NCBI GenBank assembly: GCA_029204225.1 | Contig: CM055093.1 | Location: 34,978,525 to 35,042,524, forward strand | Length of the DNA stretch: 64,000 bases | Direction of reading: 5' to 3' | DNA from: Diphasiastrum complanatum | Lineage: Eukaryota > Streptophyta > Lycopodiopsida > Lycopodiales > Lycopodiaceae | Part shown: one piece after another, positions 18,501 to 31,138 of the stretch | Numbering within the stretch: the first letter of the stretch is position 1 | Layout of the letters: each line of letters starts with the position of its first letter | Notes under the pieces: generated by a model | Database searches by the model: none | Seen by the model: the letters and a program-made list of their open reading frames with translations, nothing else | Told to the model about the DNA's origin: nothing | Made by a program: the position numbers and the translations under genes

Positions 18501-19868
18501 CTATTTCAGCATAAATTTCTTGATTCCTAGCAATTTTTTTAACTCAATTATATCAAAATAAACATCAGACAATGATCAAAATGATTTTCCTGATATATTT
18601 AAGTATCACAAATCAAAGCTACAAAAATAAACATCAGTTTTACACTTGGGTGCCTAGGTATAGATAAAAAGAATCAATGATGTCTTCTACTGTTGATACA
18701 GCCTTGGATGAAATGGAAGTACTCTGCATGCTTACCGGTCTATTAAAGTGACCGTGCTTTTGAGACGAGCAAGTAGTTTTGTCAAACTGTAGCCTGCCTT
18801 TCCATGACGTCGACTTTCAGTAAGGTAGCCATCAGCTTGTAGAGTCTTTCCAAAGTGTTCATAGTACAATTGAGGGAGTGAAGCTATTGACACAGGGGCT
18901 TTCTTCCCACGTAAAAGCTCTTGCAGCTCCAGCTCTAGCCTCTCAACAGATCCAGATTGCAATCCTTCTTCTCCATGCAAATCTCTCAATTCGCTCCTTG
19001 GGGAAGATGAGGTTGAACCTTCAGTCATTGAAGTATGCATAAAACGACAACTCCCACCATGTTTGCAATAACCACGGGAAAAATAGAGACATGGCTTCCA
19101 AGAAAGAGAAGGAACTGCGTGGGAAGAGGAAACACCAACTGGGGAAAGTCTACTGGAAGATCTGTTGAGTGATAGTCTGTTGTTCAAAGGACTGCTTGGT
19201 AATTGATGATACTGCTCATCCACAAAAACACCCCTTGGTGAGTCTTGTTGCTCAATGGCTCCTTGTAGCTTTTGGATTCTGCAATCAGTAGGTGAAAAGG
19301 CATTTGTAAATGCCTGATTCTGATGCAAGGCATTATTGCTACTGAACTTGGGAGATTTTTCAGTTTTTGTACCACTCTCCCAAGGTGATGATGGTGCACT
19401 AAAATGAAGGTAAGGATGACTTTCAGGAATGTACAAAGGACTCAGGCATAGCGGACTTTTGGTACTGAGATTTTTAGATTGAAATTGAGATACTTGAGAA
19501 ACAGCACTAGTAGAAAGGTGGTTCAGGTATCGAGGAAAAAGATGTGGAGACAACGGAGACAAATATGGTGAAACATCACTGTAGAACTGCAGTGGATGTG
19601 AAGAATTGGGACTTAGCTCTGAAGACCATTGCTCTGTGGCAATAAGATTGGTAGGAGGATGCAATCCTCGGTAAGAGGATAGGCCAAGCTCCTCCTTGGC
19701 TTTAAAAATGGCAGATTGTAGCATTGAATCTGGCCCAAAGGCCAGACTGAGCATTTCTTGATTTCCATTACCTTCGAGTAGCAAATAACCCATGATTTTT
19801 GATACATTGTCAGGCTCAAGTGCCTGTACTTTTGAGTACACTATCTTTGCAGGCTCATAAGCATCCAT
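15516..19868 (-). CDS. Zinc finger CCCH protein with LOTUS/OST-HTH and RRM domains
   Basis: Six exons on the minus strand: 19868-18736, 18308-18144, 17879-17700, 17557-17487, 16261-15929 and 15631-15516. All introns are GT-AG, and the sum is 1998 nt, an open frame of 665 residues. The order matches a plant family represented by Arabidopsis C3H46/C3H53-type proteins: an N-terminal helical segment opening [19 protein letters not shown]; a serine-rich linker; a C-x7-C-x5-C-x3-H finger ([19 protein letters not shown]) near residue 260; a LOTUS/OST-HTH domain near 308-378 ([20 protein letters not shown]); an RRM near 410-485 with RNP2 IYLTFP and RNP1-like RMFGFVTF; and a short coiled coil near 525-550 ([17 protein letters not shown]). 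Members are presumed RNA-binding regulators; no target is known from sequence. The last exon's acceptor was chosen because it restores the family-like end [16 protein letters not shown]. The start is the first ATG of the long exon and matches the family N-terminus. Confidence 0.92.
16391..16534. repeat. Two-copy tandem repeat (~86 bp) in intron 4 of the CCCH gene
   Basis: aaaccctattcaaagttgca near 16393 recurs as aaaccctattcaaaatagca near 16479. Both are followed by ac/ct-acaagaaaccc-agccttg and end caaatg. It lies entirely within the intron between exons 4 and 5. Confidence 0.7.
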
Positions 19869-21593
19869 ATTACTTCAGCAATTTTCTGGCAATTGAGACA
19901 TTTCCATCAATTGAATCAGCTGAAGGGCAGTGCAGTCAAAAAGTGATGAGCAGCAAGCTTATAGGAATGAAGGATACAGAATAAAAGCCAGAAACAATTC
20001 TAGCAAGAAGTCTTCTTTCAAATGACAAGCTAAAAGGGATACCTATCTATTTATGGACTGACAAAAACACACAAGAAGCCTATGATCCTTAACAAATGTA
20101 CTCCCTTTTACAGTAGGTTACATGAAGCACATTCCACAATGATAAGGTTAGAATGAAAACAGCTGAAAATTGGATTCTTATCCTCTAGAAGCATTGCATG
20201 TATCATACAGGAACATATACAAACTTCTTTGTAAAACTACCCATGTCCACAGTGGAAAATTAGTAGTACCATAAAACAAATTTATTGAATTTCTCTCAAG
20301 TCCGAAAATCTTGGCACCTAAGAATCTCAAGCAGGATTCAAAAAGGAAAACATGATGGATTTTTTTCTTCTTATCCTGGCGAGCATTAACCTCATTACTA
20401 TCGAAAGAGTAAGTAGGACAAGCGGAGCATCTGAAGATAAGGCATGAGAATCAATAGTCAGTTCAATGGAATGTAAGAGTCACATTGGCAAGAGAATATG
20501 AACCATGATTGCATTGTAGTATGCACTGTCACTGATGCTTAAAGTATGGATCTTAATCCCATGTTCAGCTAGTACATGCAAACTTGTAGTCACAAGCTTG
20601 TCACAAATTTTGAGCAAAAACTTCTCATACGCAGACCTCCTCTAAATTCACTGACAACAACTTCTGTGAAGATTTTCTGGGGCAATGAAAAGTGTAGGCC
20701 AGTCATGGATGCTTAATATCGGAGCTGCTAGCAGAAACTCCGTTAATCTCTGTTATACCGCTAGCATGAGCAGAAATAGCTCGGAGTAAAAAGTGCCTCA
20801 TCTCTTGCTCTCTAGCTGCAGAGCATGTGAGGACGTGTTTTCAGAAGAAATAAACAAGAAGAGAAGGGTTTCATATCATCTAACAAGCATGAAATGAAAA
20901 GGACGAAGGGAAAGTGACGATCTCAACCACAATCAGTATAAAATGCAAGTGCTATATTGTTCCAGGTAGTTGCTGACAAATATCTTACTACTGATATCTG
21001 CAAAGATAAGGAAAGCAGAGCTCCATCGAATGAAACATAGAAGGCACAGATCTACAACTGCAGTTGCCAAATTCGATCAGGTTTCCATATAGACGAATTG
21101 TAACTCGAAAATATTCTCAAGGTTCACTCTGCTTCTAAATCACACTGCGTTTCGACCCATCTTGGCCTAGTACTCAGGAAATCGACAGAAAGATAGTCAG
21201 CTCGAGCTATCAAATTCTCTGTGCTCTGGAGAAAATACCCCCACCTGCCTGATGTATAAGTAAGGAGCCTTACATCTAGACTTACTCACACCAAATGCAA
21301 AGATGAGCGTACGGCAGCAGAATCAAACACCATTAATAAAATCTGGTTCATCAGGCTCCGCCACAGCCAGATCCATAGCTGAATTCAGTATAAATGCGGG
21401 GACAATAGATGTTGAGGTAGAGACATGAGCTTAGACTTCTTCAGCATGAAGCATTAACCTTTTCCACATATCTCTACAACCCCGACGCTGAGTGTAATGG
21501 TGATGAAGGCAGGGACGAACCACCCTGATCTCCACCCTCTCGTGCTTGTTCATAGGCAAGAGGCAGAGGCAGACTTGCAAGTAGTCGTCTAAG

Positions 21594-21796
21594 CAAAAGC
21601 TGTCACCTTGCTTTTGCCACGAGCAGGAGGATCTTGTCGGCAGAAAGATCATGAGCAAATGAGTTATTTTCACTTTCTCGTCCCTCTCCCTGATCAAAAG
21701 CTGTCACCTTGCTAGTGCCACTGGCAGGAGGATATTTTAGGAGCAGAAAGATTATGAGTAAATGAGCTGTTTTCACTCACATCTCTCTCCCTGAGC
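21594..21796. repeat. Tandem duplication, 101 bp x 2
   Basis: Two adjacent copies begin caaaagctgtcaccttgct at 21594 and 21695. They share gcaggaggat, cagaaagat-atgag-aaatgag and the ctctccctga end, with about 85 percent identity by eye. Confidence 0.85.
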
Positions 21797-22687
21797 TCAC
21801 TCCAGCCTCACCCACCTCCCAATTTACTGCCCCACCTTTGCTACATTAGCTTTGGCCTCCAACTCCTCTGTCCTGCTCATCAGTGACCACACCAACCCAA
21901 TCCCTCTCTTTCTATTGCTCTCGTCGAAAACTACAAATAGAACTGCTATACAGTAACCAAATTGCCTGGTTTTTCATAATTTTCCAGGAGGTAGGTCCCT
22001 CGTGCAGAACACACGGTTAACCATTAACAGTAAAATTTTCTCAACACGCTGCAAATTGCTCCAGCCTCCAATCCAGAAAAAAACCCAAATCAGATTTGCA
22101 CCGTAATGTCGCATAATCCAACTCCCAGATACTAATCCTGAGGCGTTTTACTGACCAAACTCGCAAGGCGACGCAAGCTTTGTGCCGGAATCTAGCAGGC
22201 TCCCCTCGGGGGCTAGCCTCTAGGCCCACCCAACTTGCCTTGACTTTATCCACATTGCCGATAAATCAAACACTGGAAGAGACGGATGTGACTGAGCAGC
22301 TGCTAGCCATAGACACGCTATTCCATGAATCTTATGGTAAGTATTGAGCAACACATAATAGAAGCTTAGGCCGGTTGCACCATCATTATGCATAGGTGCT
22401 AGAAAACAAGGTGAGAGTTATGATCTTCGTGCTTTGCAGTAAAAGGATCTGCCCTGCAACTACCGCAAGCTGCCAAAATCGTTTTGATTTTATGGTTGAT
22501 TGTGTTGTTTTCCATGGCCAGTAGTAGCTGCTGCTGCTGCAGCTGCTGGTGGCCATCCGTAGTATTGTTGCAGAGTGCTCGCCAACGAGCATGACAAAGG
22601 ACACCGGTGACAGCCGGAGAGAGAGAGAGAGACAACCAGAGGCTGTCGACAACGAGAGAGAGAGACAAAGATGAGAGTGAGACAAGA

Positions 22688-22694
<7 letters not shown>

Positions 22695-22721
<27 letters not shown>
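22695..22721. repeat. Short (GA)n tract
   Basis: GA run of about 27 bp, with two shorter GA runs just upstream at about 22617-22632 and 22653-22664. Confidence 0.95.
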
Positions 22722-22889
22722 CGCCTAGAGAACTACTTTGTTAAGAATCATCCCTGCTTTGTTAAGGAAAACTTGGGAATGGAACCAATGAGAGAAAAAA
22801 AAGCTTCCTCTCAAAAATATATCGATAATTGGATGTGCTTCAAAATTTTTCTCGAATATGTTGGTAACCTAATGTGCTCAACAAAAGGC

Positions 22890-23705
22890 TATGGTCACAC
22901 TCACATAGCTCTACCCTACTAATTGACGCATATGTGTTGGGTATGAACCAGTTGATGATGTGTTGCTCGGCTTATGTGGTCATATATCTCTACCCTACTA
23001 ATCTACAATTATGTGGTAGAGTATAAACCGGTTGCTAGTGTGTTGCTCGAGGTATGTGGTTAATAGCTCTACCCTACTAATCTACACATGTGTTGGGAAT
23101 AAACCGATTGTCGGTGTGTTGCTTCGCTTATGTGGTCATATATCTCTACCCTACTAATCTACAATTATGTGGTCAAGTATAAATCGGTTGCTAATGTGCT
23201 GCTCAAGATATGTGGTTTTATAGCTCTACCCTACTAATCTACAACAATGTGGACGGGTTGCTGATGTCTTGCTCGACTATCCCGACTAATCAACGATTAT
23301 GTGGTCAGGTACAAAACTATTGCTAATGTATTGCTCAAGGCATGTGGTCATATAGCCCTACCCTACTAATCGACAATTATGTGGTCGGGTATAAACCGGT
23401 TATTGATGTGCTACTCGGATGATGTGGTCATATAGCTAGCTGTACCTTGCTAATTGCCAATTATGTGGTCGGGTATAAACCGGTTACTAATGAATGCTCG
23501 AGGTCATATAGTTGTACCCTACTAATCAACGATTATGTGGTCTGGTATAAGTTAATTGCTAATGTGATGCTCGAGGTATGTGGTATACGCTGGTTGGGTA
23601 TACGCTGGTTGCTAATGCACTACTTGGGTTATGGGGTCAGATAGCTCTACCCTACTTATCGACAATTATGTGGTCAGGTATGAACCAGTTGTTGATGTGT
23701 CGCTC
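22890..23705. repeat. Minisatellite, ~79-bp monomer, about 10 copies
   Basis: The anchor ctaccctactaat recurs at 22911, 22990, 23069, 23146, 23226 and 23358, and in degraded form near 23441, 23513 and 23647. Each unit also carries ttatgtggtcgggtataaac, gttgctaatgtgttgctcg and atgtggtcatatag. Spacing in the left half is 77-80 bp. Units on the right carry deletions and insertions. No coding potential follows from the period, which is not a multiple of three. Confidence 0.93.
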
Positions 23706-25780
23706 GCATATAACCTTACATGCATATTGTCAATGGGGCTTGGAGTAGGTCTTGCACTGCTCCATTTGCATCAGTTGTCCCTGGATTTCATTGTGCTTGA
23801 GTTGGAAACACATTGGGAACTAGAGGCTCTTCATCCGAATACTAAACACTATTTGCTGGGAACTAGAATGCATAACCACCGGCTATAAGTGACAAAAAAA
23901 TCAAACTAGTTGATAACGGCAGGTGGAAAACAAAGAAAAACCCCAAATACGACCACCGTTGAGACTATAGTCACGGCCTCATCCTGATTAGAGAGTGGAG
24001 AAACAAGTGTGATACTATAAACTTTAATGTTTGTCACTCTAAGTAACCTTCACCTTTGGATGACGGTGGGACTATGAGTGAACATAACCACTTCTCTAGG
24101 GGAGTACTAAGAAAAGTGGAAACAAAGAATCCTTCAAACACCTTAAAGCCTTTGGCTAGCATGATTAGGATTGGTAGCAAGAGGTGCAAGTCCTAGCATG
24201 CAAGATGCACTCCCTAAAAGGGCCTAAGCTCTCATCACCCAACTAACAAAAAGATGCTACAACTTACAACATACCCCAACAAACTTTCACCAATTGTGAA
24301 CCCCATAAAAGAATAGGAATGTAGTCCCAAATGACAACTCGCCTAAAGTTATTTTTTGCCCCTTTATTTTCACTTGTAATAGATGTATACAATAATCTTT
24401 ATCTTGTGGTTGGATCATTTTTAAGAACATAGCTTCTAAAATAATGACATTAGCAATGAGTTAACACTAGGGATAGTCCCAACCCCATGAGCCCTAATCC
24501 TTGAGAGCTCTCCTACATCAACTCTCCACCACTCTTGGGTGTGGACGGGACCCAATCTACCTTGTTAGTGTCGTTAGGATACCTTCTATCCTAACACCAC
24601 ATTTTATAGATTGTCCAAATTTTTTTAAGAATCCAAAGCTCCTTATGAGATGCACATGCTTCTTGCCGATATGCTACTTGCTACTAGATGCCACACACAA
24701 TGCATGGGGTTCTTAACCAAAAAGTATGGGTTTGGAAACATGGTTAGACATTTCTTGTAGAATAATCAATATTGCTTTGGTAACAAGCTTTCACCTGGAT
24801 GTGGTAGTTGGCAATAGAAGTTAGTAGTGGGGGCAGCCATGGGTACAATTGTGTGAGATGGTGGGAGAAGGAATGAGTAAACTAATTTGCCTTAATAAGA
24901 AGGCAAGGGAGGATGTAGTATGCACATTATTTGTGTTCCTAATGCGTGTGCTCTAGTCCAAAGTAGACAATGCAACTTATAATTGTGGTTCAACAGTGAA
25001 TACATCAAAAGATAACTTGTGATAGAGAGGAATTTTAGCTACTAATGAACAATTGAAGATTGGAAGTTTAGAGACTATAAGTGAAGTTATATTCAAGGCT
25101 AAGTGAAATTACAAGGTAAAACATGTTAACTCTTCAAAGAGAAGAAATCAAGCAAACTTTGAATCATTTAAAGATGCTTTCAGACACATATTGGCCTTTT
25201 GTGAGTGGGTTTTGATGAGTTCAACAAGTTTATTTGCCAATAAAGTGCTATTTGTGACAACCAACATATCCTCCAAAATAACCACTTACAAAATGCCACC
25301 ACATCCAGAAGAGGAGAACTCTAAAGCTTGTATAAAAATAATAGTGGAGTGTTAAAGAGTTTTGATGATCACAAGCTACTCTCTTATACCATTCTAGAGG
25401 ATGGATTCACAGAAATGTGATGTATGAATTTTGATGTGTTAGATAGGTAGGAAAAGTAGATACTAGTTACTTTTGTAAGATATGATGAAATGATTTTTTT
25501 GTGAATAATTAAGTGTTGCTCAGAACTATAGTATCATAAGCTAATGATTGAGGTGTCACTGACATCCATTAAAGTCTTTGATAACATATTGTTTCTCATT
25601 CATCTAGTAGCAAGATTGCATTAACAAATAGAACAAGTAGTCAAAGTTGTCACGTTATCATAATATTCCACCAACAATTACTAAGATTTATTGTGAAAAT
25701 TTATAGTATCACATTTGAAAGTGTTGACAAGTTGATGTTAGTTCTCAAGTTAGATGAATAAAAAATAATAAAGAGACAAG
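23706..25780. other. Intergenic, nothing recognised
   Basis: About 2 kb of unique-looking sequence with no long frame, RNA gene or element boundary that I can support. Confidence 0.5.
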
Positions 25781-26110
25781 TTGAAAAGGTTTAGTTACTC
25801 CTATGACTGGAGCATTAAGCAATGTGACAAGCTCAGAAGGCCTCAATTTCAGTGTTCTTTCCTGGTTTTTAGCAAAACATACTATCCAAAAACGATTAGG
25901 GGTCATATGAACGACACACCACTGAATGTTCCTAAAATAGGAATTTTTGATGTGGAATGGCATTCGAACGAAGACTTGAAGACAAGGAAGTTTCTGTTCA
26001 ATGTCTCTCCTGGTGCAAATTCAAAATGTCCATGTTTATATTGCATGAAATCAGCAAAACACTTGTCAAGGAGTTCAAGGGTTTCAAGAAATATAGAAGA
26101 CACAAATTAA
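25781..26110 (+). pseudogene. Transposase-like scrap with C-x-C-x2-C motif
   Basis: A 109-codon frame reads GIFDVEWHSNEDLKTRKFLF, then NVSPGANSKCPCLYCMKSAK. A 'GANS.CPC.YC' block of this kind occurs in several uncharacterised eukaryotic transposase-like proteins, where it forms a zinc-binding knuckle. No complete domain remains and the frame ends in stops on both sides. I cannot assign a superfamily. It may be remotely related to the gene at 59-62 kb, but I see no direct match. Confidence 0.3.
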
Positions 26111-26636
26111 AAACCAGTGTTGTTTATTCTTTTTAAAATGTTCATATATGCACATTTCATAGAGAGGTAAAGATCATAGAAATATTAATGTACCTTTATG
26201 TTTTGTTTGCTTAATAGTAAGCTCGATTAATCATCAAAACAGACAATAGCTTGATTAGAGGGAGTTATGTAAAACTTAACAGGCCTTCATAAAGGACATT
26301 AAAATACTAGAGGATGAGAAGCTTTTGGGCAAAATATAAAATATCCCTCTCAAACCAAGCATAGGAGGAGCCAAAGCTTGTTGTTTTTTTATCAAATTAT
26401 TCTAGAAATTTGACTACGATCCAATATTTAGTTTGGAAATGTGCTATTTCTACGACACAAGTTTTTTATAAATAAAGGAACAATAAAGTTCAAAAAAGAT
26501 GAAGTTTGAATTTTTTTTGATAATGATGGTCAAATTGCTCAAAAAGCATAAACTCTTTGATGTTGACGTACTATTGTCTAAAAATGTAACATTTTGAATT
26601 TGTGGATGCAATTCGCATAGATCACATTGAACACTG
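26111..26636. other. AT-rich flank left of a copia element
   Basis: No gene seen. It may continue the degraded element at 25.8 kb. It ends at the TG start of the LTR at 26637. Confidence 0.4.
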
Positions 26637-27280
26637 TGTGAGAGATTTCAACAAGTTTAGTCATATTTTGGTAAATTGTCAATATGAGGCCAAAACTCAT
26701 TTTAGACTTAGAAGTAAACTTTTTGAAGTTATATTAGTTTAAAATACATTCAATAAACACTTTTTGAAAGTGTGGGAAAGTGGGTAGTCGAGTTTGAGAG
26801 AGATTCAGATTTGAACTTTGGGTACATTGAATCTAGTCCCAAAATAGTAGGGTTTTTCAAATTGGAGGGAAAGCCAAGTGGCCAAATAGGATTTGGACAC
26901 TCTATAAAAGTATGTAACTCATCGAGAGACACATCTTCTCTCTTCTCTCTCTCATTTCATCATTATACATGGTTCTCTTTGGGTTCTACTACTCATTGGT
27001 GCTTTCTCTTGATGATATTTTGCAATCTTGTGTGTAGAATGCTCATATTTTGTTATTTTTGGTTCCACACGTGTGAAATACAGTAGGGTACTATAATTGT
27101 ATGAACATCAACTATTTTTTATGATTTGGTTCATGTTTGATCAGTATCTCATTGAGTTTGCATCTCATTTTGTATGTAGATGCTGATTATTCTACATTGG
27201 CAAGATTGTTGGTTTGCTCCTTATTGTAACCAAAGGCCAAGGACATGGATTGGATCTTGAATGATCTGAAATCCTTCACA
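26637..27280 (+). mobile_element. 5' LTR of an internally deleted Ty1/copia element
   Basis: It starts TGTGAGAGATTTCAAC and ends CTTCACA directly before a TGGTATCAGAGC primer-binding site. A TATA-like ctataaaag stands near 26901. The left two thirds align with the 3' LTR at 27768 (aaacactttttgaaagtgtg and ttccacacgtgtgaaatacag or its near copy), so the two are an LTR pair. Confidence 0.85.
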
Positions 27281-27292
27281 TGGTATCAGAGC
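27281..27292 (+). other. Primer-binding site (initiator-Met tRNA type)
   Basis: TGGTATCAGAGC immediately follows the LTR end at 27280. Confidence 0.88.
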
Positions 27293-27767
27293 TCTTGTGT
27301 TTCAGGTTATGAAAGGATCAGCCATCTTTAGCAACCTAAACAAAGTTGAGAGTGGAATTACCAATACTCCAAATCTTTTTTGGGAATGTTTGAAGAAATA
27401 ATTTGATTGAGACCGAGTACAAAGCTCTTACACATTTGCACAAAGGAGATGGTATGGATCAAGATAATGATCAAGGATCTTCACTTGCTGGATTTTTCAG
27501 AGAGCCCAATCATCTTTTGTGACAATCTATCAGCCCAAAGGTTGGCAACCAATCCTATCTTTCATGCTAGGAGCAAGCACATTGAGGTGACATATCATTT
27601 TGTGAGGGAGCAAGTCATAGCAAAAGAGGTGGAGCTTCAACATGTTTCTTCAAGGGAATGTGTAGCTGATGTCTTCACCAAAGCATTGGGAAATGACTTG
27701 TTCATGAAGCATAGGACTTCACTTGGAGTGTTCTCAAAGTCTATGCTTAAACTAGTTGAAGAGGGAG
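27293..27767 (+). pseudogene. Copia remnant: leader fused to the RNase H C-terminus
   Basis: Only about 475 bp separate the primer-binding site from the 3' LTR. The frame ending at 27772 is the last part of copia RNase H: FCDNLSAQRLATNPIFHARS, KHIEVTYHFVREQVI, and ECVADVFTKALGNDLF near the stop. Gag, protease, integrase and RT are gone, so this copy is non-autonomous. The coding tail overlaps the polypurine tract gaagagggag. Confidence 0.88.
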
Positions 27768-28300
<533 letters not shown>

Positions 28301-28366
28301 CATTAGTTTACAAGATTGACTTAGAAGAAAATGATATACAGAATATAACTGTGCCTACAAAGTGCA

Positions 28367-28970
<604 letters not shown>

Positions 28971-28982
28971 TGGTATCAGAGC
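28971..28982 (+). other. Primer-binding site (initiator-Met tRNA type)
   Basis: TGGTATCAGAGC lies 46 bp before the gag start codon at 29017. Confidence 0.88.
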
Positions 28983-29016
28983 ATTGTAGATTAGCTACAA
29001 GGACACAAACTATCAA

Positions 29017-29807
29017 ATGGCATCGAACCTGCAACAAAAGGTTGTGAGTGTATTCGATGGCAACAACTATGATGTTTGGAAACACAAAATGAAAATGCTA
29101 CTCAGAGGAGAAGGCTTATGGAGCGTAGTAGATGGGACAGAAGTCAAAGGCCGCAACAAAATCTGGCTGAATGGAGAAAGAAGAACAATAGAGCAATGAC
29201 TTTCATCACTCTGTCGCTTGTAGAAGACATCATGATGACCATAGTGGACTACAAAACCAACCACGAAATGTGGGAAAGGCTACAAGCCAAACATGAACAG
29301 ATGTCAAGTGCAAAGATCTTGCATCTCAACAGCCAACTTCTAAACATGAAGTGGAATGGTAATGATCTGGACAGGCATATTGTTGGGAAGATGAGGGCCA
29401 CCTTCGATCAACTGGCAACTGCAAATCAGAATCATGCTATTCCGCTAGAGCAATGGTTCTTACATTTTATAAGAACTCTACCATCCTCCTACTACAGCTT
29501 GAGGTCAATACTCATGAGGATGCCTAATATGATAGTTGGTGATGTTGTTAAAGCTATAACAGTCATCATGAGAGATCATACTGATTCTGAAAACATCGAA
29601 GACAAAGCATCTTTTGTCCAAAAAAAAAAGCAAAAAGAAAAAGCCCAAAAGCAAAGCCCATCTTCAACCAAGCAACAGCTCAAGGCCGCTTGTGGTATGC
29701 AATTATTGCAAGAAGAAAGGACACTTGGAGAAGGATTGTTGGAAAAATCCCAACAATGTCTGCATTCATTGCAAGAAGAAGGGACACTCAACATTTGATT
29801 GTTGGTA
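29017..29807 (+). pseudogene. Ty1/copia gag (UBN2-type) with two CCHC knuckles
   Basis: The start MASNLQQKVVSVFDGNNYDV (29017) and the block with KMKMLLRGEGLWSVVDG are the copia gag N-terminus. After a frame change near 29150 come SLVEDIMMTIVDYKTNHEMW, LHLNSQLLNMKWNGNDL and FIRTLPSSYYSLRSILMRMP. A third frame from about 29614 carries two zinc knuckles, CNYCKKKGHLEKDC and CIHCKKKGHSTFDC. The two frame changes make it non-coding. The gag stops at TTGGTA (29807), where another LTR element begins. Its continuation into protease is found inverted at 30880-31138. Confidence 0.9.
29803..29807. repeat. Target-site duplication TGGTA (left copy)
   Basis: TGGTA at 29803-29807 borders the element starting at 29808. 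Its partner is the inverted TACCA at 31134-31138, bordering the LTR start at 31139. Both lie at the same codon position of the copia gag (DCW-Y). Confidence 0.75.
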
Positions 29808-30371
29808 TGTAGGGTGTGTAGATTTGATGGTGAGCAGCCCTCCGCCTATCAAGAAGGGTTAGAACACAAAGATAGGTTCCTAACTATGTTTAGTTGCTAG
29901 TTTAGATGCTTTTCTAACTCTACTTTAACACTACCCCACTTTAACTCTACTTTCACTAACACTAACCACAAGCAATCATCAAGATAGTAGGTGAAAGAGG
30001 AAGGAGAGAGAGAGGCGAGATGGAGGGTAGCTCCTGTGCTCAATATGCATGCTAATGGAAAATCCCTAACTAGTTAAAATAATAACAATGGAAATGGAAG
30101 CAAAAAGCAACACAACAAAAGCACAAGCAAGAGCGATTAGCACATGAGGATGCTTTGCCTCTCCAATTTGGTAGAGTCTCCTCCTCTCAATAAGCATGTA
30201 AAATGGTGTACAATAGGTGCCTTTTTATCTTTGGGGTGGCCCTTGCCCCTTACTTCCTATTGGCTGCTTGCAAGAAGGTGAGATTGAAATCCACACCCTT
30301 CAAAAGAAACACAAACTAATCTATGGTGCACAAGGAAGCACACCCTAGCTACCACCATTTGACTTTGACTA
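29808..30371 (-). mobile_element. Truncated LTR of the inserted element (minus orientation)
   Basis: About 564 bp form the left arm of an inverted repeat with 31348-31904, roughly 90 percent identical by eye. Shared blocks include the reverse complements of gaatctacac, cttgacaggcgg and aaccctttct-like sequence near 29812-29870, and cacaaggaagcacacc near 30328. It begins TGTAGGG next to the target-site copy. The arm lacks the first ~209 bp of the LTR seen at 31139. Confidence 0.8.
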
Positions 30372-30879
30372 CTGAGCCCCAATTGGTCAGTCCATACTTG
30401 TAATCTGCTTGTCTAGGAATCTGCTTCTCCAGGAATCGCCGTCAGGAAACACCGAGTAATGTCGCTCTATAGTACACTCGAGCCACTGGGAGTAGGTCTT
30501 CAACTTTTTCAGACACCAAGGTTGTGTTAGGATCAAAATAGATGGGAGATAAGAAGTCATCCCATTTGGTGGGGACGCCCATCAGAAATTCTAAGTTTCG
30601 GACGAATGTTGCTGCCGCGCGAACCATGGGATCAGGACATTTGATATATGACTTCAAAAACTGGATGAGAGCTTGCTTTGCATCTACATCCGTTTTCCAT
30701 TCATACTCTAATTAAATTTTCGGCATACAAGAGACCTATCTTCATTGTATATAAGGTCCAATTTGTGTGCAATTTTGGGCTCTCGCCCTCCTTCACAAGT
30801 TTCATCTTTGGGAGTCTCTCCTCTTCCCCCCTTTCTCTCATGCTTCTCCTCTTGTCTTCTCTTTGGGTGCTCTCTCCTC
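30372..30879. other. Unassigned segment between LTR arm and inverted copia fragment
   Basis: On the minus strand a 71-codon frame (30657-30442) reads MKSYIKCPDPMVRAAATFVR, then FLMGVPTKWDDFLSPIYFDP. It looks protein-like but matches nothing I recognise. The segment joins the LTR arm at a rearrangement breakpoint. Confidence 0.35.
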
Positions 30880-31138
30880 TCCTCTCCCCGTTTCTAATAT
30901 ATGTTTGCTGTTTTCATCAAGAATGACTTCTCGTTTCCCATTGGAAGTCTTATAGCCTTTTAGGACCTTTTTTTTTGTTGGTGATGTGTGACGTGGCCCA
31001 AGAGTCTATGACAAGCTTCAAGTCTGAGTGTGCATTGAGCACATCTCTTGCTGCCATAGCTTGCTCTGGCTCTTCTTCCTGATGAGAAGATTCTGCAATA
31101 TGGGCCTTGTCTTTGTTCTTGCTCTTAGGATTGTACCA
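30880..31138 (-). pseudogene. Copia gag-protease junction, inverted continuation of the 29-kb gag
   Basis: On the minus strand WYNPKSKNKDKAHIAESSHQ is followed by KLVIDSWATSHITNKK, the copia protease DSGATSHI motif with G changed to W. This is exactly what should follow the gag knuckle ending at 29807 (DCW-Y). A frame change then gives GYKTSNGKREVILDENSKHI. It lies in reverse orientation relative to the gag, separated by the LTR arm. Confidence 0.85.

Larger units (their letters stand above)
19869..22900. other. Upstream region of the CCCH gene
   Basis: No second gene is visible. The stretch should contain the CCCH gene's promoter and any 5' UTR exons, which I cannot place by eye. It holds a 101-bp tandem duplication at 21594-21796 and short AG tracts between 22617 and 22721. 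Confidence 0.4.

Noticed and set aside
22890-23705. CRISPR-like array
   Set aside because: The repeated unit is a continuous ~79-bp monomer with no unique spacers, and the genome is a plant nuclear one.
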